From VRUE01 sp035548675 (GTDB lineage Bacteria > Actinomycetota > Thermoleophilia > Solirubrobacterales > 70-9), in the NCBI GenBank assembly GCA_035548675.1, contig DASZSJ010000016.1, positions 1-64,000 of the forward strand: a DNA stretch of 64,000 nt, read 5' to 3'. The notes under the pieces are model-generated. The model saw only the letters and a program-made list of their open reading frames with translations. It had not been told where the DNA came from and did no database searches. Below are positions 49,702 to 57,150 of the stretch, piece by piece (position 1 is the first letter of the stretch; every line of letters starts with the position of its first letter). A program made the position numbers and the translations under genes.

Positions 49702-50232
49702 CTAGAGGATCTGTTTGACGAGGAAGTTGAAGACCGCGTCGAGCGCGCCGAGGTAGGCGGCGGCGACGGTAACGAAGATGATTGTGACGGCGGTGGCCTG
49801 CACGAGGGTGTCTCGGTCCGGCCACTGGACCTTTTTCAGCTCGGCCCAGCAGGAGATGAGGAAGCCGATAACCCCACCGCGCTGACCGGACTGCGCCTGC
49901 TGCGCCTTCTTCTGGCGCTTCTCCAGCTGCTCGCTCTCGCGGCGCTTCTGCTCGGCGCGCTTGCGCTTCTCCGTCTCTTTCGCCGCCTTCGCCTCGGCGC
50001 GCCGCTCGGCGCGCGAGGGCTTGGGGGCGTCGGGGGTCTCGAGCGCGGTTTCGGGAGCACCGGCGCCCATGCCGCGCTCCACCGCCTCGACCTCGGCGAC
50101 CTCGGCGGAGACGGGCACCTGGGTGTCGTGCTGGGCCCGCGACTCCGAGGTGCGCTCGGCGCCGACGCGCTTTCGCTCCTGCTCCTCGCGGGCGCGGCGC
50201 TCGGCCTTGCGCTGTGCGCGCGACTTGGCCAT
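49702..50232 (-). CDS. secE: Preprotein translocase subunit SecE with a long charged N-terminus
   Basis: 176 aa from ATG 50232. The C-terminal 65 residues are SecE proper (GFLISCWAELKKVQWPDRDT, then one membrane helix). The N-terminal roughly 110 residues are charged and probably helical (RAQRKAERRAREEQERKR, KAAKETEKRKRAEQKRRES), much longer than the usual single-TM SecE. It stabilises SecY. It is 5 bp downstream of rpmG. Confidence 0.93.
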   Translation of the reverse strand: MAKSRAQRKAERRAREEQERKRVGAERTSESRAQHDTQVPVSAEVAEVEAVERGMGAGAPETALETPDAPKPSRAERRAEAKAAKETEKRKRAEQKRRESEQLEKRQKKAQQAQSGQRGGVIGFLISCWAELKKVQWPDRDTLVQATAVTIIFVTVAAAYLGALDAVFNFLVKQIL

Positions 50233-50237
50233 CGCCC

Positions 50238-50402
50238 CTAGCGCGTCTCCTTGTGCGCCGTGTGCTTGCCGCACCAGCGACAGTACTTGCGCAGCTCGAT
50301 GCGGTCCGGCGAGTTGCGCCTGGACTTGTTGGTCTGGTAATTGCGCCGCTTGCAGTCTTCGCAAGCCAGCGTCACCGCGATGCGGACATCTCCGCGAGCC
50401 AT
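50238..50402 (-). CDS. rpmG: 50S ribosomal protein L33 (zinc form)
   Basis: 54 aa read directly from the sequence: MARGDVRIAVTLACEDCKRR, NYQTNKSRRNSPDRIELRKY, then CRWCGKHTAHKETR. Two CxxC pairs form a zinc ribbon. It heads the secE-nusG-rplKAJL operon, and GGGAG lies just before the ATG. No tRNA-Trp gene was found next to it. Confidence 0.95.
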   Translation of the reverse strand: MARGDVRIAVTLACEDCKRRNYQTNKSRRNSPDRIELRKYCRWCGKHTAHKETR

Positions 50403-50480
50403 TTACTCCCTCGATTGGGTCGACGCCTTACAAGGAAAAACCTCGGGCCGAGGCGCGAGGCTGAGGCGAAGGATAGCGCC

Positions 50481-50486
50481 TAGAGT
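50481..50486 (+). promoter_or_regulatory. -10 box (TAGAGT) of the methyltransferase gene
   Basis: TAGAGT ends 6 nt before the GTG start at 50493; no Shine-Dalgarno. The divergent rpmG operon starts 78 bp away on the other strand. Confidence 0.45.
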
Positions 50487-50492
50487 GAGCTG

Positions 50493-51254
50493 GTGAGCGC
50501 GCCCCACTACGACCGGCTCGGCCGTGGATACGCGCTGACGCGCCGGCCCGATCCACGCATCGCGGCGCGGATCGAGGCGGCGCTCGGTGAGGCTCGCACG
50601 GTACTCAACGTCGGGGCCGGGACGGGCTCCTACGAGCCGGCCGACCGCGAGGTGATGGCGGTCGAGCCTTCGGGCGAGATGATCGCCCAGCGCCCGGCCG
50701 GTTCGGCGCCGGTCGCGCAGGCGAGCGCCGAAGCGCTGCCCTTCGAGGCGGACAGCTTCGATGCGGCGATGGCGGTGCTGACCGCGCACCACTGGCCGGA
50801 CCTGGAGCGGGGCCTGGCCGAGATGAGACGGGTGAGCCGCGAGCGCATCGTCATCGTCACCTTCGACCACGAGGTCCTGGAGGAGCTCTGGATCGCGCGC
50901 GACTACTTTCCGGCGATGCTCTCGCCCAAGCGCCGGGCGGGGGCGACGAGCGGCGAGCTGCTGCGGTGCCTCGCCGGGGCGAGCGCCTCCGCCATCCCGG
51001 TGCCGCACGATTGCAGCGACCTCTTCTTCGCTGCCCTCTGGGCGCGGCCGGAGCTGCTGCTCGACGAGGAGGTGCTGCGGCCGATGTGGGTCTGGCAGAG
51101 CATCACGGCGGAGGCGCGGCGCGGCGGCCGCGAACGGCTCGTCGCCGACCTCGAGAGCGGCGCCTGGGAGGAGCGCCACGGGCACCTGCGCGAGCGGGGC
51201 GAGCTGGACGTGGGGCTGCGGCTGGTGAGCGCGCCGGTGCGCGGTCGCGGTTGA
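50493..51254 (+). CDS. Class I SAM-dependent methyltransferase
   Basis: 253 aa, GTG start. Motif I VLNVGAGTGSYEP (about 37-49) binds SAM; VMAVEPSGEM is motif II. AEALPFEADSFDAAMAVLTA and HHWPDLERGLAEMRRVSRER match the Methyltransf_11 pattern seen in UbiE-like enzymes. The substrate is unknown. It stands alone between divergent rpmG and the TraR-like gene. Confidence 0.85.
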   Translation: MSAPHYDRLGRGYALTRRPDPRIAARIEAALGEARTVLNVGAGTGSYEPADREVMAVEPSGEMIAQRPAGSAPVAQASAEALPFEADSFDAAMAVLTAHHWPDLERGLAEMRRVSRERIVIVTFDHEVLEELWIARDYFPAMLSPKRRAGATSGELLRCLAGASASAIPVPHDCSDLFFAALWARPELLLDEEVLRPMWVWQSITAEARRGGRERLVADLESGAWEERHGHLRERGELDVGLRLVSAPVRGRG

Positions 51255-51282
51255 TGGTTGAGATCCGCGCCCCCGGTAGTAG

Positions 51283-51288
51283 TACGTT
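51283..51288 (+). promoter_or_regulatory. -10 box (TACGTT), leaderless pattern
   Basis: TACGTT ends 6 nt before the ATG at 51295. No Shine-Dalgarno is visible. Confidence 0.4.
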
Positions 51289-51294
51289 TTCGGC

Positions 51295-51627
51295 ATGGAC
51301 CCCAGTCGCGCCAAAGAGCTGCTCGCCGCGGAGCGCGAGCGGGTCGAGCGGGAGCTCGCCGCACTCGAGGCCGGAGGCCCGGAAGAGGGCGACAACCGCC
51401 GGGAACCGGGCGACGAAGGCTCCGAGGGTCTCTACCAAGACGAGTTCGACGCCGGGCGGCTCGAGGACCTGAAGAAGCGCCTGGCCGCGGTCGAGCGGGC
51501 CGAAGAGCGCCTCGCCGCCGGCACCTACGGGCTCTCGGTCCGCAGTGGCGAACCGATCCCGGACGAGCGGCTCGAGGCCTTCCCGACCGCCGAGCTGACG
51601 GTCGAGGAGGCCGAGCGCGGCGGTTGA
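51295..51627 (+). CDS. DksA/TraR-family protein lacking all zinc-ligand cysteines
   Basis: 110 aa. The N-terminal half is a coiled coil (AKELLAAERERVERELAALE ... DLKKRLAAVERAEERL) and the C-terminus follows the DksA zinc-finger pattern GTYGLSVRSGEPIPDERLEA. The first CxxC is S-V-R-S (81-84), the second pair is also absent, and the protein has no cysteine. DksA/TraR proteins insert into the RNA polymerase secondary channel; cysteine-less forms are known. A role in transcription is plausible but inferred. Confidence 0.75.
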   Translation: MDPSRAKELLAAERERVERELAALEAGGPEEGDNRREPGDEGSEGLYQDEFDAGRLEDLKKRLAAVERAEERLAAGTYGLSVRSGEPIPDERLEAFPTAELTVEEAERGG

Positions 51628-51644
51628 CCCGGGCTGCGCTCGCC

Positions 51645-52007
51645 CTATTCGAGCAACACCAGTGCGACCGTAATCAGCCCCAGGGCGGCCCCACCAGCCG
51701 CAAGCGCTCCCTGCGCGACCCCAAGCGGCTCGGCGAACCGCCCCTGTGCGAGCGCTCGGTCCACCGCCCGGCGGCGAAGGCTGCCGTAGACGATGACGAC
51801 GATCCCGTAGATCGCGAAGAGCACGCCGGCGACGACGTACGGCCAGCGATGCGTCGAATCGGCCAGCTCAGGAATCACGCGGCTGACCGCTAGCGCCAGA
51901 GCCAGGATCGTCATCCCGGTCCGCCACCAGGCAAGCTCGGTCCGCTCGCTGGCCAGACGAGTCCGCCGAGTCGCATCGACCGAGGACCGCGGGGGCGTGG
52001 GAGTCAT
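51645..52007 (-). CDS. DUF202/YidH-family membrane protein
   Basis: 120 aa. The ASERTELAWWRTGMTILALA start matches the DUF202 signature (LAxERTxLAWxRT), followed by three hydrophobic segments (about 30-46, 58-75, 99-119). Function in the family is unknown. It faces the TraR-like gene tail to tail. Confidence 0.75.
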   Translation of the reverse strand: MTPTPPRSSVDATRRTRLASERTELAWWRTGMTILALALAVSRVIPELADSTHRWPYVVAGVLFAIYGIVVIVYGSLRRRAVDRALAQGRFAEPLGVAQGALAAGGAALGLITVALVLLE

Positions 52008-52181
52008 CGCCGTTCATCTTGGGCGACGGCGCGGATCGAAATAGGCCGCGCGGAGGAATGCGGCCAGGCAAGACCGCTCGGGTTAGGACGAGACTCCACT
52101 TCTGTCCTTCGAGACCGCGCCATAGGTGGACAGCGCGTGCGCTGCGGTCTAACGTCTGCGCAAGCGATGGTCGTAGGGGGA

Positions 52182-52472
52182 ATGGGAACACCCGACGATG
52201 AACCGACTTTCCGGGCGGTTGTGCCCGAGGGCGCTCACCCAGAGTTGGTCGAAGAAGAATTCGACCTCTTCCGCCGGCTGATGGCGATGATGGAGAAGCG
52301 TCTGCCCGACATCCCCAAGGACCGCTTGGGCGACTTACTCCCACAGGCTCGCAGCGAAGATCCCGAGATAGCCGCCGTCGCCGCGAGGCTGGAGGAAGTC
52401 GTGGAAACCCATCGCGGAAGCGTCATCCGCATGCTCTGGGAAAACGACGAGCGCCGAGAGGGACAGGAGTAA
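52182..52472 (+). CDS. Hypothetical acidic protein
   Basis: 96 aa from the ATG at 52182, which has GGGGG 5 nt upstream; a longer frame to 52137 is also open. The sequence is mostly helical and acidic: VEEEFDLFRRLMAMMEKRLP, then ARLEEVVETHRGSVIRMLWE. No family recognised. It is convergent with the two orphan genes that follow. Confidence 0.55.
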   Translation: MGTPDDEPTFRAVVPEGAHPELVEEEFDLFRRLMAMMEKRLPDIPKDRLGDLLPQARSEDPEIAAVAARLEEVVETHRGSVIRMLWENDERREGQE

Positions 52473-52542
52473 ATAGACCGGGATGTAGTGACTTCGCGTT
52501 CAGCGCCCCGTTCTCCCGGAGAGACGCCTGCAGTTCCTCGAA

Positions 52543-52941
52543 CTACTGGACGGCACGCCAGAAGACCGTCGCCACAACTCCCTCGAATTGGCCTTTGTCG
52601 GTGCCGGCGATGACCTCGTTGACTTCCGGCCTCACGCTGATCGCCAACGCCGGTGCTATCGGTACGACAAAGCGACGAGCCTGACCAACCAAACGAGCAT
52701 CGAGTTCGACGTTTCCGATCGTCCCCGAGAATCCCCCGTCCGTGTCCTCGACAAATGCCCACGTCTTGTCGTCGACCGAGTCTGCAAGCCACCATCTGAG
52801 CGTAGTCCCGGTATCTGGCTCCCACTGCTCGACTCTCAAGGCAACGATGACGGTAACGGCCGATGAGAAGTCACCTGGGATCCGAACGAGTTTTCGCTCG
52901 GCGACAGTCCCGAGGTCGACTATCTCCGTGTGGGTCGTCAT
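52543..52941 (-). CDS. Hypothetical protein, all-beta
   Basis: 132 aa, MTTHTEIVDLGTVAERKLVR. Alternating hydrophobic strands (AVTVIVALRVEQWEP, TTLRWWLADSVDDKTWAFVE, RFVVPIAPALAISV) suggest a beta sandwich. No signal peptide or known family. Its start overlaps the stop of the next upstream gene by 4 bp, so the two form an operon. Confidence 0.5.
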   Translation of the reverse strand: MTTHTEIVDLGTVAERKLVRIPGDFSSAVTVIVALRVEQWEPDTGTTLRWWLADSVDDKTWAFVEDTDGGFSGTIGNVELDARLVGQARRFVVPIAPALAISVRPEVNEVIAGTDKGQFEGVVATVFWRAVQ

Positions 52942-53141
52942 GCCCGGCCCCCTCCCGATTCGACGGCCCTGAGAGCAGATCCATAGAGCACGGAGGCTGC
53001 CTGCATTGCGAGTCGTAGGCGACGACGTCGATCAACCTCGGCAGCACCCTGCTCCTCTTCATGGAGGCGCAGTATGTGGCCCTGCATTTCTTGGTGCGTC
53101 GGCAGATCCCCCTGGATCGGGTAAATGTATGCCCTCCTCAT
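52938..53141 (-). CDS. Small hypothetical protein
   Basis: 67 aa: MRRAYIYPIQGDLPTHQEMQ, then helical RLHEEEQGAAEVDRRRRLRL. It overlaps the following all-beta gene (ATGA). No family recognised. The 262 bp upstream (53142-53403) contain no convincing gene; only the last roughly 40 bp resemble the upstream region of the intact mntA at 55.0 kb. Confidence 0.4.
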   Translation of the reverse strand: MRRAYIYPIQGDLPTHQEMQGHILRLHEEEQGAAEVDRRRRLRLAMQAASVLYGSALRAVESGGGRA

Positions 53142-53403
53142 CCAGGCCGCTTGCCTTCAATCTGAGCTTCGTCGAGACCTCTCCGCGCGTCCTCGTGCTC
53201 CTGTGAGGCATCCGCTCAGCATCAAAGGCAGCCATCGAGGTGTCGATAAGCCCGTCAATGCTTCCCGTTCGCCTGGTCTGTTGCTTTGCCGTGCTTGTCT
53301 TCCATGGATCGCTTGGGGCGCGGACATCGGGATCGTCTCCGGCAAATGACCTGACCGGCGGGGCCGATTGGACTCGGTCCGGGCGATCGGGACCATGTAG
53401 TCA

Positions 53404-53869
53404 GCGGTCGTCATCAACGAGAAATCGAGAGTTCCGGCGATTGACGAGTCCGCTTTGGAGCGGCTGAGCGTTGCGCTCGACCAGGAGGGGGTAGTCGCCA
53501 CCACGCTGATTGGCTCGCAGGCGCGCGGGACACCCGGTCCGCTTTCGGATGTCGACATCGCTGTTTGGCACGACGAGGGACTCGATCCTGCCGATCGTTT
53601 GCGTCTTCAGCTCAACCTGGCATTGGCCGCCTGGCGGGCTCTTGGCACGGACGAGATCGACATCGTCATGCTCAATAAGGCTTCGCCGCTACTGCGCTAG
53701 TAGAGGGGCGACTAGAGACGCACGGCTGCTGGTGGAGCGTGATCCGGTTGCTCGGGTTCGGCTCGACGCGCGGGCGCTTCTCAACCACCTCGACACCAAG
53801 CCGCTGAGAGCGGAGATGTCACGGGGCCTTCCCAAGCGGATACAGGAGGGTCGCTTTGGTCGACCCTGA
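53404..53869 (+). pseudogene. Degenerate mntA-type nucleotidyltransferase
   Basis: The translation VVINEKSRVPAIDESALERL through IGSQARGTPGPLSDVDIAVW is a close relative of the intact MntA at 54576-55046. The start ATG of the intact copy is replaced by GCG (53404-53406), and after ASPLLR the frame hits TAG. The homologous C-terminus (TRDARLLVERDPVARVRLDA ... IQEGRFGRP) continues in the +1 frame. Both lesions indicate a dead gene. Confidence 0.8.
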
Positions 53870-54070
53870 GAGCGTTGACGCCTGGCTCGAGCACCTTTCG
53901 AGTTGCTCGCCGAGTCGGAGCGCCTACCTGGAGGTGGATGACGACAAGGTTTGGGACGCCGTCGGCACCTCGACGACCTGCGCGCATTCGCCGCGATCGT
54001 CCAGCGATTCGAGGGCCGACCACCGCGCCGGGCCGTAGGTCGCATCCGCGACCTACGGCTGAAAGGCTGA
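53856..54070 (+). pseudogene. Degenerate hepT-type HEPN toxin
   Basis: TTG start, VDPESVDAWLEHLS, then a jump to YLEVDDDKVWDAV and, in another frame, HLDDLRAFAAIVQRFEG, matching the two ends of HepT at 54161-54598. The central part of the domain, including the RX4HXY active site, is deleted and there is a frameshift. The stop codon lies in repeat F1. It overlaps the mntA pseudogene in the same way as the intact pair. Confidence 0.7.
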
Positions 54071-54160
54071 CGAGCCGCCGCTTCAGGAGTGGGATTGCGG
54101 CGGTTATGCGACCGGGATGCGACTCGTCCGGCGCGGTCGTTTCGACCGAAGGTCAAGGGC
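54059..54160 (+). repeat. Family F direct repeat, copy F1
   Basis: It begins CTGAAAGGCTGACGAGCC, has GGAGTGGGATTGCGGCGG and the paired motif ATGCGACCGGGATGCGAC (54106-54123). It continues GGCGCGGTCGTTTCGACCGA, shared with F4, up to the stop codon of hepT on the minus strand. Confidence 0.72.
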
Positions 54161-54598
54161 TTAGTCGCCGGTTGAATCGCCTTCGGAATGGGCCAGTTGT
54201 TCGACGGTGGACCCGAACTCGCGTAGATCGTCGAGGTGCGCCAGTGAGGCAAACACCGCGCGATCGTCGATCTCTAGATACAGGTGCACTATGAGATTGC
54301 GCTGTTTGGCCGCCTCCGCTAGTCGCTGTGCAAGTTGAGCTGGAATGACGCCGCCCTGCCCGAGGGTCGTGAAAACGTCGGCATAGTCGGATGGAGGCTG
54401 CGCCGATTGCTCGCTGACGAGCTGGGTGCCGAGGTCGATGCAGATCTGGACCGCCACCTGTAGCCAGCGCTCGGCTGCGGCACGCTGCTGCTCGTCGGCG
54501 AGATAGGCGTCCTCCCCGGCCCGACGCACCTCGTCGAGACGCTCGATCAGCCCCTCGAGCCGCTGTATCCGGGCTTCAACCCGGTTCGCGTCGACCAA
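54161..54598 (-). CDS. hepT: HepT-type HEPN toxin
   Basis: 145 aa from TTG 54598, the start conserved with the pseudogene copy. The HEPN RNase motif RX4HXY is exact: RNLIVHLY, residues 100-107 (Arg100, His105, Tyr107). The family cleaves RNA and is inactivated when its partner MntA adds AMP to the tyrosine. The mntA stop lies 22 bp inside this gene, so the two are coupled. F1 abuts its stop codon. Confidence 0.85.
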   Translation of the reverse strand: MVDANRVEARIQRLEGLIERLDEVRRAGEDAYLADEQQRAAAERWLQVAVQICIDLGTQLVSEQSAQPPSDYADVFTTLGQGGVIPAQLAQRLAEAAKQRNLIVHLYLEIDDRAVFASLAHLDDLREFGSTVEQLAHSEGDSTGD

Positions 54599-55046
54599 AG
54601 CGCCCTTCCCGTATCCGGCGACGCACACCACGACCCAACTCTTCGCGCAGCGGCACCGTGTCGAGGTAATCCAAGATCGCTCGCGTCTCCAACCGGACCC
54701 GTTCGTCGTGATCCCGCTCGACCAGGCGCTTGGCGTCGCGGATGGCGCGATGGCACATCAGCGGTGGCGCGTGATTGAGCAAGACAATGTCGATCTCGTC
54801 GGTGCCCAGTGCCCGCCCGGCCTCACACGCGATCTTCAATTGAAGATCGAGGCGACCACGGGGATCGAGGGCGGGGTCATGCCAGACGGCGATGTCAACG
54901 TCCGACAGTGGGCCGACGGTCCCACGGGCCTGCGATCCGATCAGCATCGCGGCAACGACGTTGTCTTGGTCCAGAGCGTGACTGAGCCGCTTCAAAGCAG
55001 CATCGTCGATCGGCGGAACTCGCGATTTCTCGTTGATGACGACCAT
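54576..55046 (-). CDS. mntA: MntA-type antitoxin nucleotidyltransferase
   Basis: 156 aa. The GSx10DxD nucleotidyltransferase signature is intact: IGSQARGTVGPLSDVDIAVW (Gly37, Ser38, Asp49, Asp51). Together with hepT downstream it forms a HepT-MntA module in which MntA AMPylates the HEPN toxin. The intact pair is an inverted duplicate of the decayed pair at 53.4-54.1 kb, with F1 between them. Confidence 0.87.
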   Translation of the reverse strand: MVVINEKSRVPPIDDAALKRLSHALDQDNVVAAMLIGSQARGTVGPLSDVDIAVWHDPALDPRGRLDLQLKIACEAGRALGTDEIDIVLLNHAPPLMCHRAIRDAKRLVERDHDERVRLETRAILDYLDTVPLREELGRGVRRRIREGRFGRREPG

Positions 55047-55107
55047 TGCCTACATCGTCCCCGATCACCCGGACCGAGTCCAATCTGATCGGACGTACGA
55101 TCCGCCG

Positions 55108-55251
55108 ATGAACGTGCGGAGCATGCGCCCCGATGAAGTCGACGCCGCGGTCAGCGTGTGGCGCGAAGCCAACAACGCCCGTGGTGCGCCGCACGGGCCT
55201 GAGCGCACAGCTCGCATCCGCGTGAAACTCTCAGCCCCGGACGCACTGCCC
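55108..55251 (+). pseudogene. Truncated N-terminus of a GNAT acetyltransferase
   Basis: 48 residues MNVRSMRPDEVDAAVSVWRE ... LSAPDALP are about 80 percent identical to the start of the full GNAT gene at 57501. Its leaderless -10 box TACGAT (55096-55101) is also duplicated. After DALP the similarity stops abruptly, the acetyl-CoA motif is absent, and repeat F2 follows 65 bp later. Confidence 0.75.
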
Positions 55252-55316
55252 GGAACGCCTCGGCGCGCCTCGGCACCACGTTTCAAGAGGAACCGCCGCA
55301 AACGGCTCTGCACCGG

Positions 55317-55375
55317 GCTGAAGGTGGGCCGCTTGGGGAGTGGGGTTGCGAGGGTGATGCGACCGAAATGCGACC
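55317..55375 (+). repeat. Family F direct repeat, copy F2
   Basis: GCTGAAGGTGGGCCGCTTGG, then GGAGTGGGGTTGCGAGGGTG and ATGCGACCGAAATGCGACC (55357-55375). It ends 18 bp before the stop codon of the minus-strand fic gene. Confidence 0.72.
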
Positions 55376-55393
55376 ACCAGCAACTGATTGGCG

Positions 55394-56572
55394 CTACGAC
55401 GAAATGATCTGCACCACCTCAGGCGCTACATAGAGGCGAGCATTTCGAGAAAGCCGCGCGTGCGCTGGTTCCAAAATATTCAGTGACACGAGGGTGTTGA
55501 TCGCATTCTGGGCGCCCTGACCCGACAAGCCAAGGCGCTTGGCAACCCAGGGCCGATCGACGTAAGGACGACCAACTAGATCGGCGGCCAGTCGCTCGGC
55601 AGAGCCTCGCTTGTTCGCATCTTGCACTCGACGGCGCAACTGCTCCTGCAGGGCGACCAGGCCCTCGACTTTCTGCTGAGAGTCAAGGGCTGATGCAGCA
55701 ACACCCTCAGCAAAGAAGCTGACCCACCGATCCCAGTCCCCATTGCAGCTGAGGCGCATGAGTTCCTCTTGATAGAGGTCGCGGCGTTTCTCAAACCACG
55801 GAGAGACCACGAGGAGCGGCTCTCGGATGACCGCACCGCGCAGCAGCTGAACGATCACCAGTAGGCGGCCGAGCCTCCCGTTCCCGTCGGAGTAGGGATG
55901 GAGCGACTCAAACTGATAGTGACCAAGCGCCGCAAGGACGACTGTCGGCAGTTCAGGAGGCGAAGCGATCCATGCGAGCAACTCCTCGACGCCACCGCGC
56001 AACTGGTCGCCCGGGGGCGGGGGCACGAATCGCGCCTCATCAAACCCGGCGCCACGAGCGCCGATGACAACGATTCGGTCGCGGAGCCCTCCGGCATCGG
56101 ATAGCTCGCCGGCGGTGTCGCGAACGAGTGTCTTCTGCAAATCACCCAACATGCCGATTGTGAGTGCGCGATCTTCAGGCCAAGAGAAGGCAAGCTCAGC
56201 CATCCGCTCAAAGTTGAGGACCTCAACCAGCTCAGCGGAGAGCTGCTGCCGATCGTCGCCCTCCGCCGCGAGAACGTCGGCGAATGGAGCGTATGTCCCC
56301 TCCAGCGCGCTCGTACTCTGCGCCTCACGGCGCAGGGTGGGTCGACGAAGGAGCGAGGGCTCGGGAATACGCCGTGCCGCGCCGTCGAGTCGAGCCAGCG
56401 CTGCGGTCGCCGAGTTAACGACGTTCCAGGTCTTCGTTGAGAGCACGATCTCTCGGGGCAACGGATCGGGCAGGAAAGCTTCGCCCTCGACCATCTCGTG
56501 AGTAACTGGATCCGGTCCAAGAATGGGAATTAGGCTGCCGATGGGGCTCTGCTCAAGAGTGGCCGTATCCAC
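55394..56572 (-). CDS. Fic-domain protein AMPylator with a built-in inhibitory helix
   Basis: 392 aa, GTG start. The Fic core motif HPYSDGNGRLGR (225-236) is complete, with catalytic His225. An N-terminal inhibitory motif STSALEG (86-92, S/T-x3-E-G/N) marks a class II Fic protein that is self-inhibited. The C-terminus (about 330-385, VAKRLGLSGQGAQNAINTLV) is a winged helix typical of this architecture. Fic proteins usually transfer AMP to hydroxyl side chains; the target is unknown. The promoter overlaps an inverted repeat next to the start. Confidence 0.92.
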   Translation of the reverse strand: MDTATLEQSPIGSLIPILGPDPVTHEMVEGEAFLPDPLPREIVLSTKTWNVVNSATAALARLDGAARRIPEPSLLRRPTLRREAQSTSALEGTYAPFADVLAAEGDDRQQLSAELVEVLNFERMAELAFSWPEDRALTIGMLGDLQKTLVRDTAGELSDAGGLRDRIVVIGARGAGFDEARFVPPPPGDQLRGGVEELLAWIASPPELPTVVLAALGHYQFESLHPYSDGNGRLGRLLVIVQLLRGAVIREPLLVVSPWFEKRRDLYQEELMRLSCNGDWDRWVSFFAEGVAASALDSQQKVEGLVALQEQLRRRVQDANKRGSAERLAADLVGRPYVDRPWVAKRLGLSGQGAQNAINTLVSLNILEPAHARLSRNARLYVAPEVVQIISS

Positions 56573-56604
56573 AGACGCAAATATATCGCCTAAAATTTGC
56601 GTCT
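56573..56604 (-). promoter_or_regulatory. fic promoter with overlapping operator palindrome
   Basis: Perfect 10-bp arms AGACGCAAAT (56573-56582) and ATTTGCGTCT (56595-56604) with a 12-nt spacer abut the GTG of fic. A TATATT -10 box (56580-56585, minus strand) lies across the inner arm, 7 nt from the start codon. A repressor bound here would block initiation. The Fic C-terminal winged helix is a possible autoregulator (inference). Confidence 0.6.
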
Positions 56605-56606
56605 AG

Positions 56607-56712
56607 CTATGGACAACGCAAGTTGTCTTGTGCCCACAGAAGAATTCCCTGGAAATGAGCCGGTAACGAGCGAGCGAGGGCCAGTAGATCGCCGGGTAGA
56701 TCCGGCTTTCGC
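56607..56712 (-). pseudogene. Possible HEPN remnant downstream of a lone nucleotidyltransferase
   Basis: Directly after the stop of the nucleotidyltransferase at 56713, one frame reads DERKPDLPGDLLALARSLPA and ends at CCATAG. This resembles the first helix of HEPN partners of such genes. It has no start in that frame and is cut short by the fic promoter region. Weak evidence. Confidence 0.25.
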
Positions 56713-57030
56713 TCATCCGGCAAGGACGCGGCCCTGCGATAGGGCTGCGTGGACGAGGCCGCCGCGGACTTCCCGCCAACGATCGGCATAGTCGCGACTT
56801 ACCACGACCACATCTGCCGGCATACGCAAATCGCGCAGGGTCCGGTGCAGTCGCACCGACTCCTCGGCCTCATTGGCGACCTCGGGCTCAACGACAAGGA
56901 AATCGACATCGCTATGTGGGTGGGCCTCTCCGCGGGCATGGGAGCCAAAAAGAACCACCTGCGCATTGGGGGCAGCAGCAGCCAAGCGGCGTCCCGCCTC
57001 GGCAATCAGCGCATCGTCAATGGCTCTCAT
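56713..57030 (-). CDS. Nucleotidyltransferase-domain protein (MNT type)
   Basis: 105 aa from ATG 57030, chosen because a TACCAT -10 box (57038-57043) lies 7 nt upstream; an ATG at 57054 is also in frame. The motif FGSHARGEAHPHSDVDFLVV gives GSx10DxD. The C-terminal half is shared with its paralogue at 60449 (ANEAEESVRLHRTLRDLR). MNT proteins are usually antitoxins of HEPN partners, but no intact HEPN gene is adjacent. Confidence 0.8.
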   Translation of the reverse strand: MRAIDDALIAEAGRRLAAAAPNAQVVLFGSHARGEAHPHSDVDFLVVEPEVANEAEESVRLHRTLRDLRMPADVVVVSRDYADRWREVRGGLVHAALSQGRVLAG

Positions 57031-57150
57031 CGTCGGAATGGTAGTCGTCGCCATGGATCGAGCCCGGCACCACTCTGGTTGTCATCCCGGAGCTCCGATG
57101 CCACTCGACCTCATTCCACAATGAGAGTTCTTGTCTGCGACGATTGACCC

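Noticed and set aside
50403..50492. tRNA-Trp gene near secE
   Set aside because: Often present at this place in other bacteria, but no cloverleaf or TTCRANNC motif was seen here.
53157..53558. Minus-strand 133-codon frame over the mntA pseudogene
   Set aside because: Overlaps a pseudogene whose homology on the plus strand is clear; composition is shadow-like.
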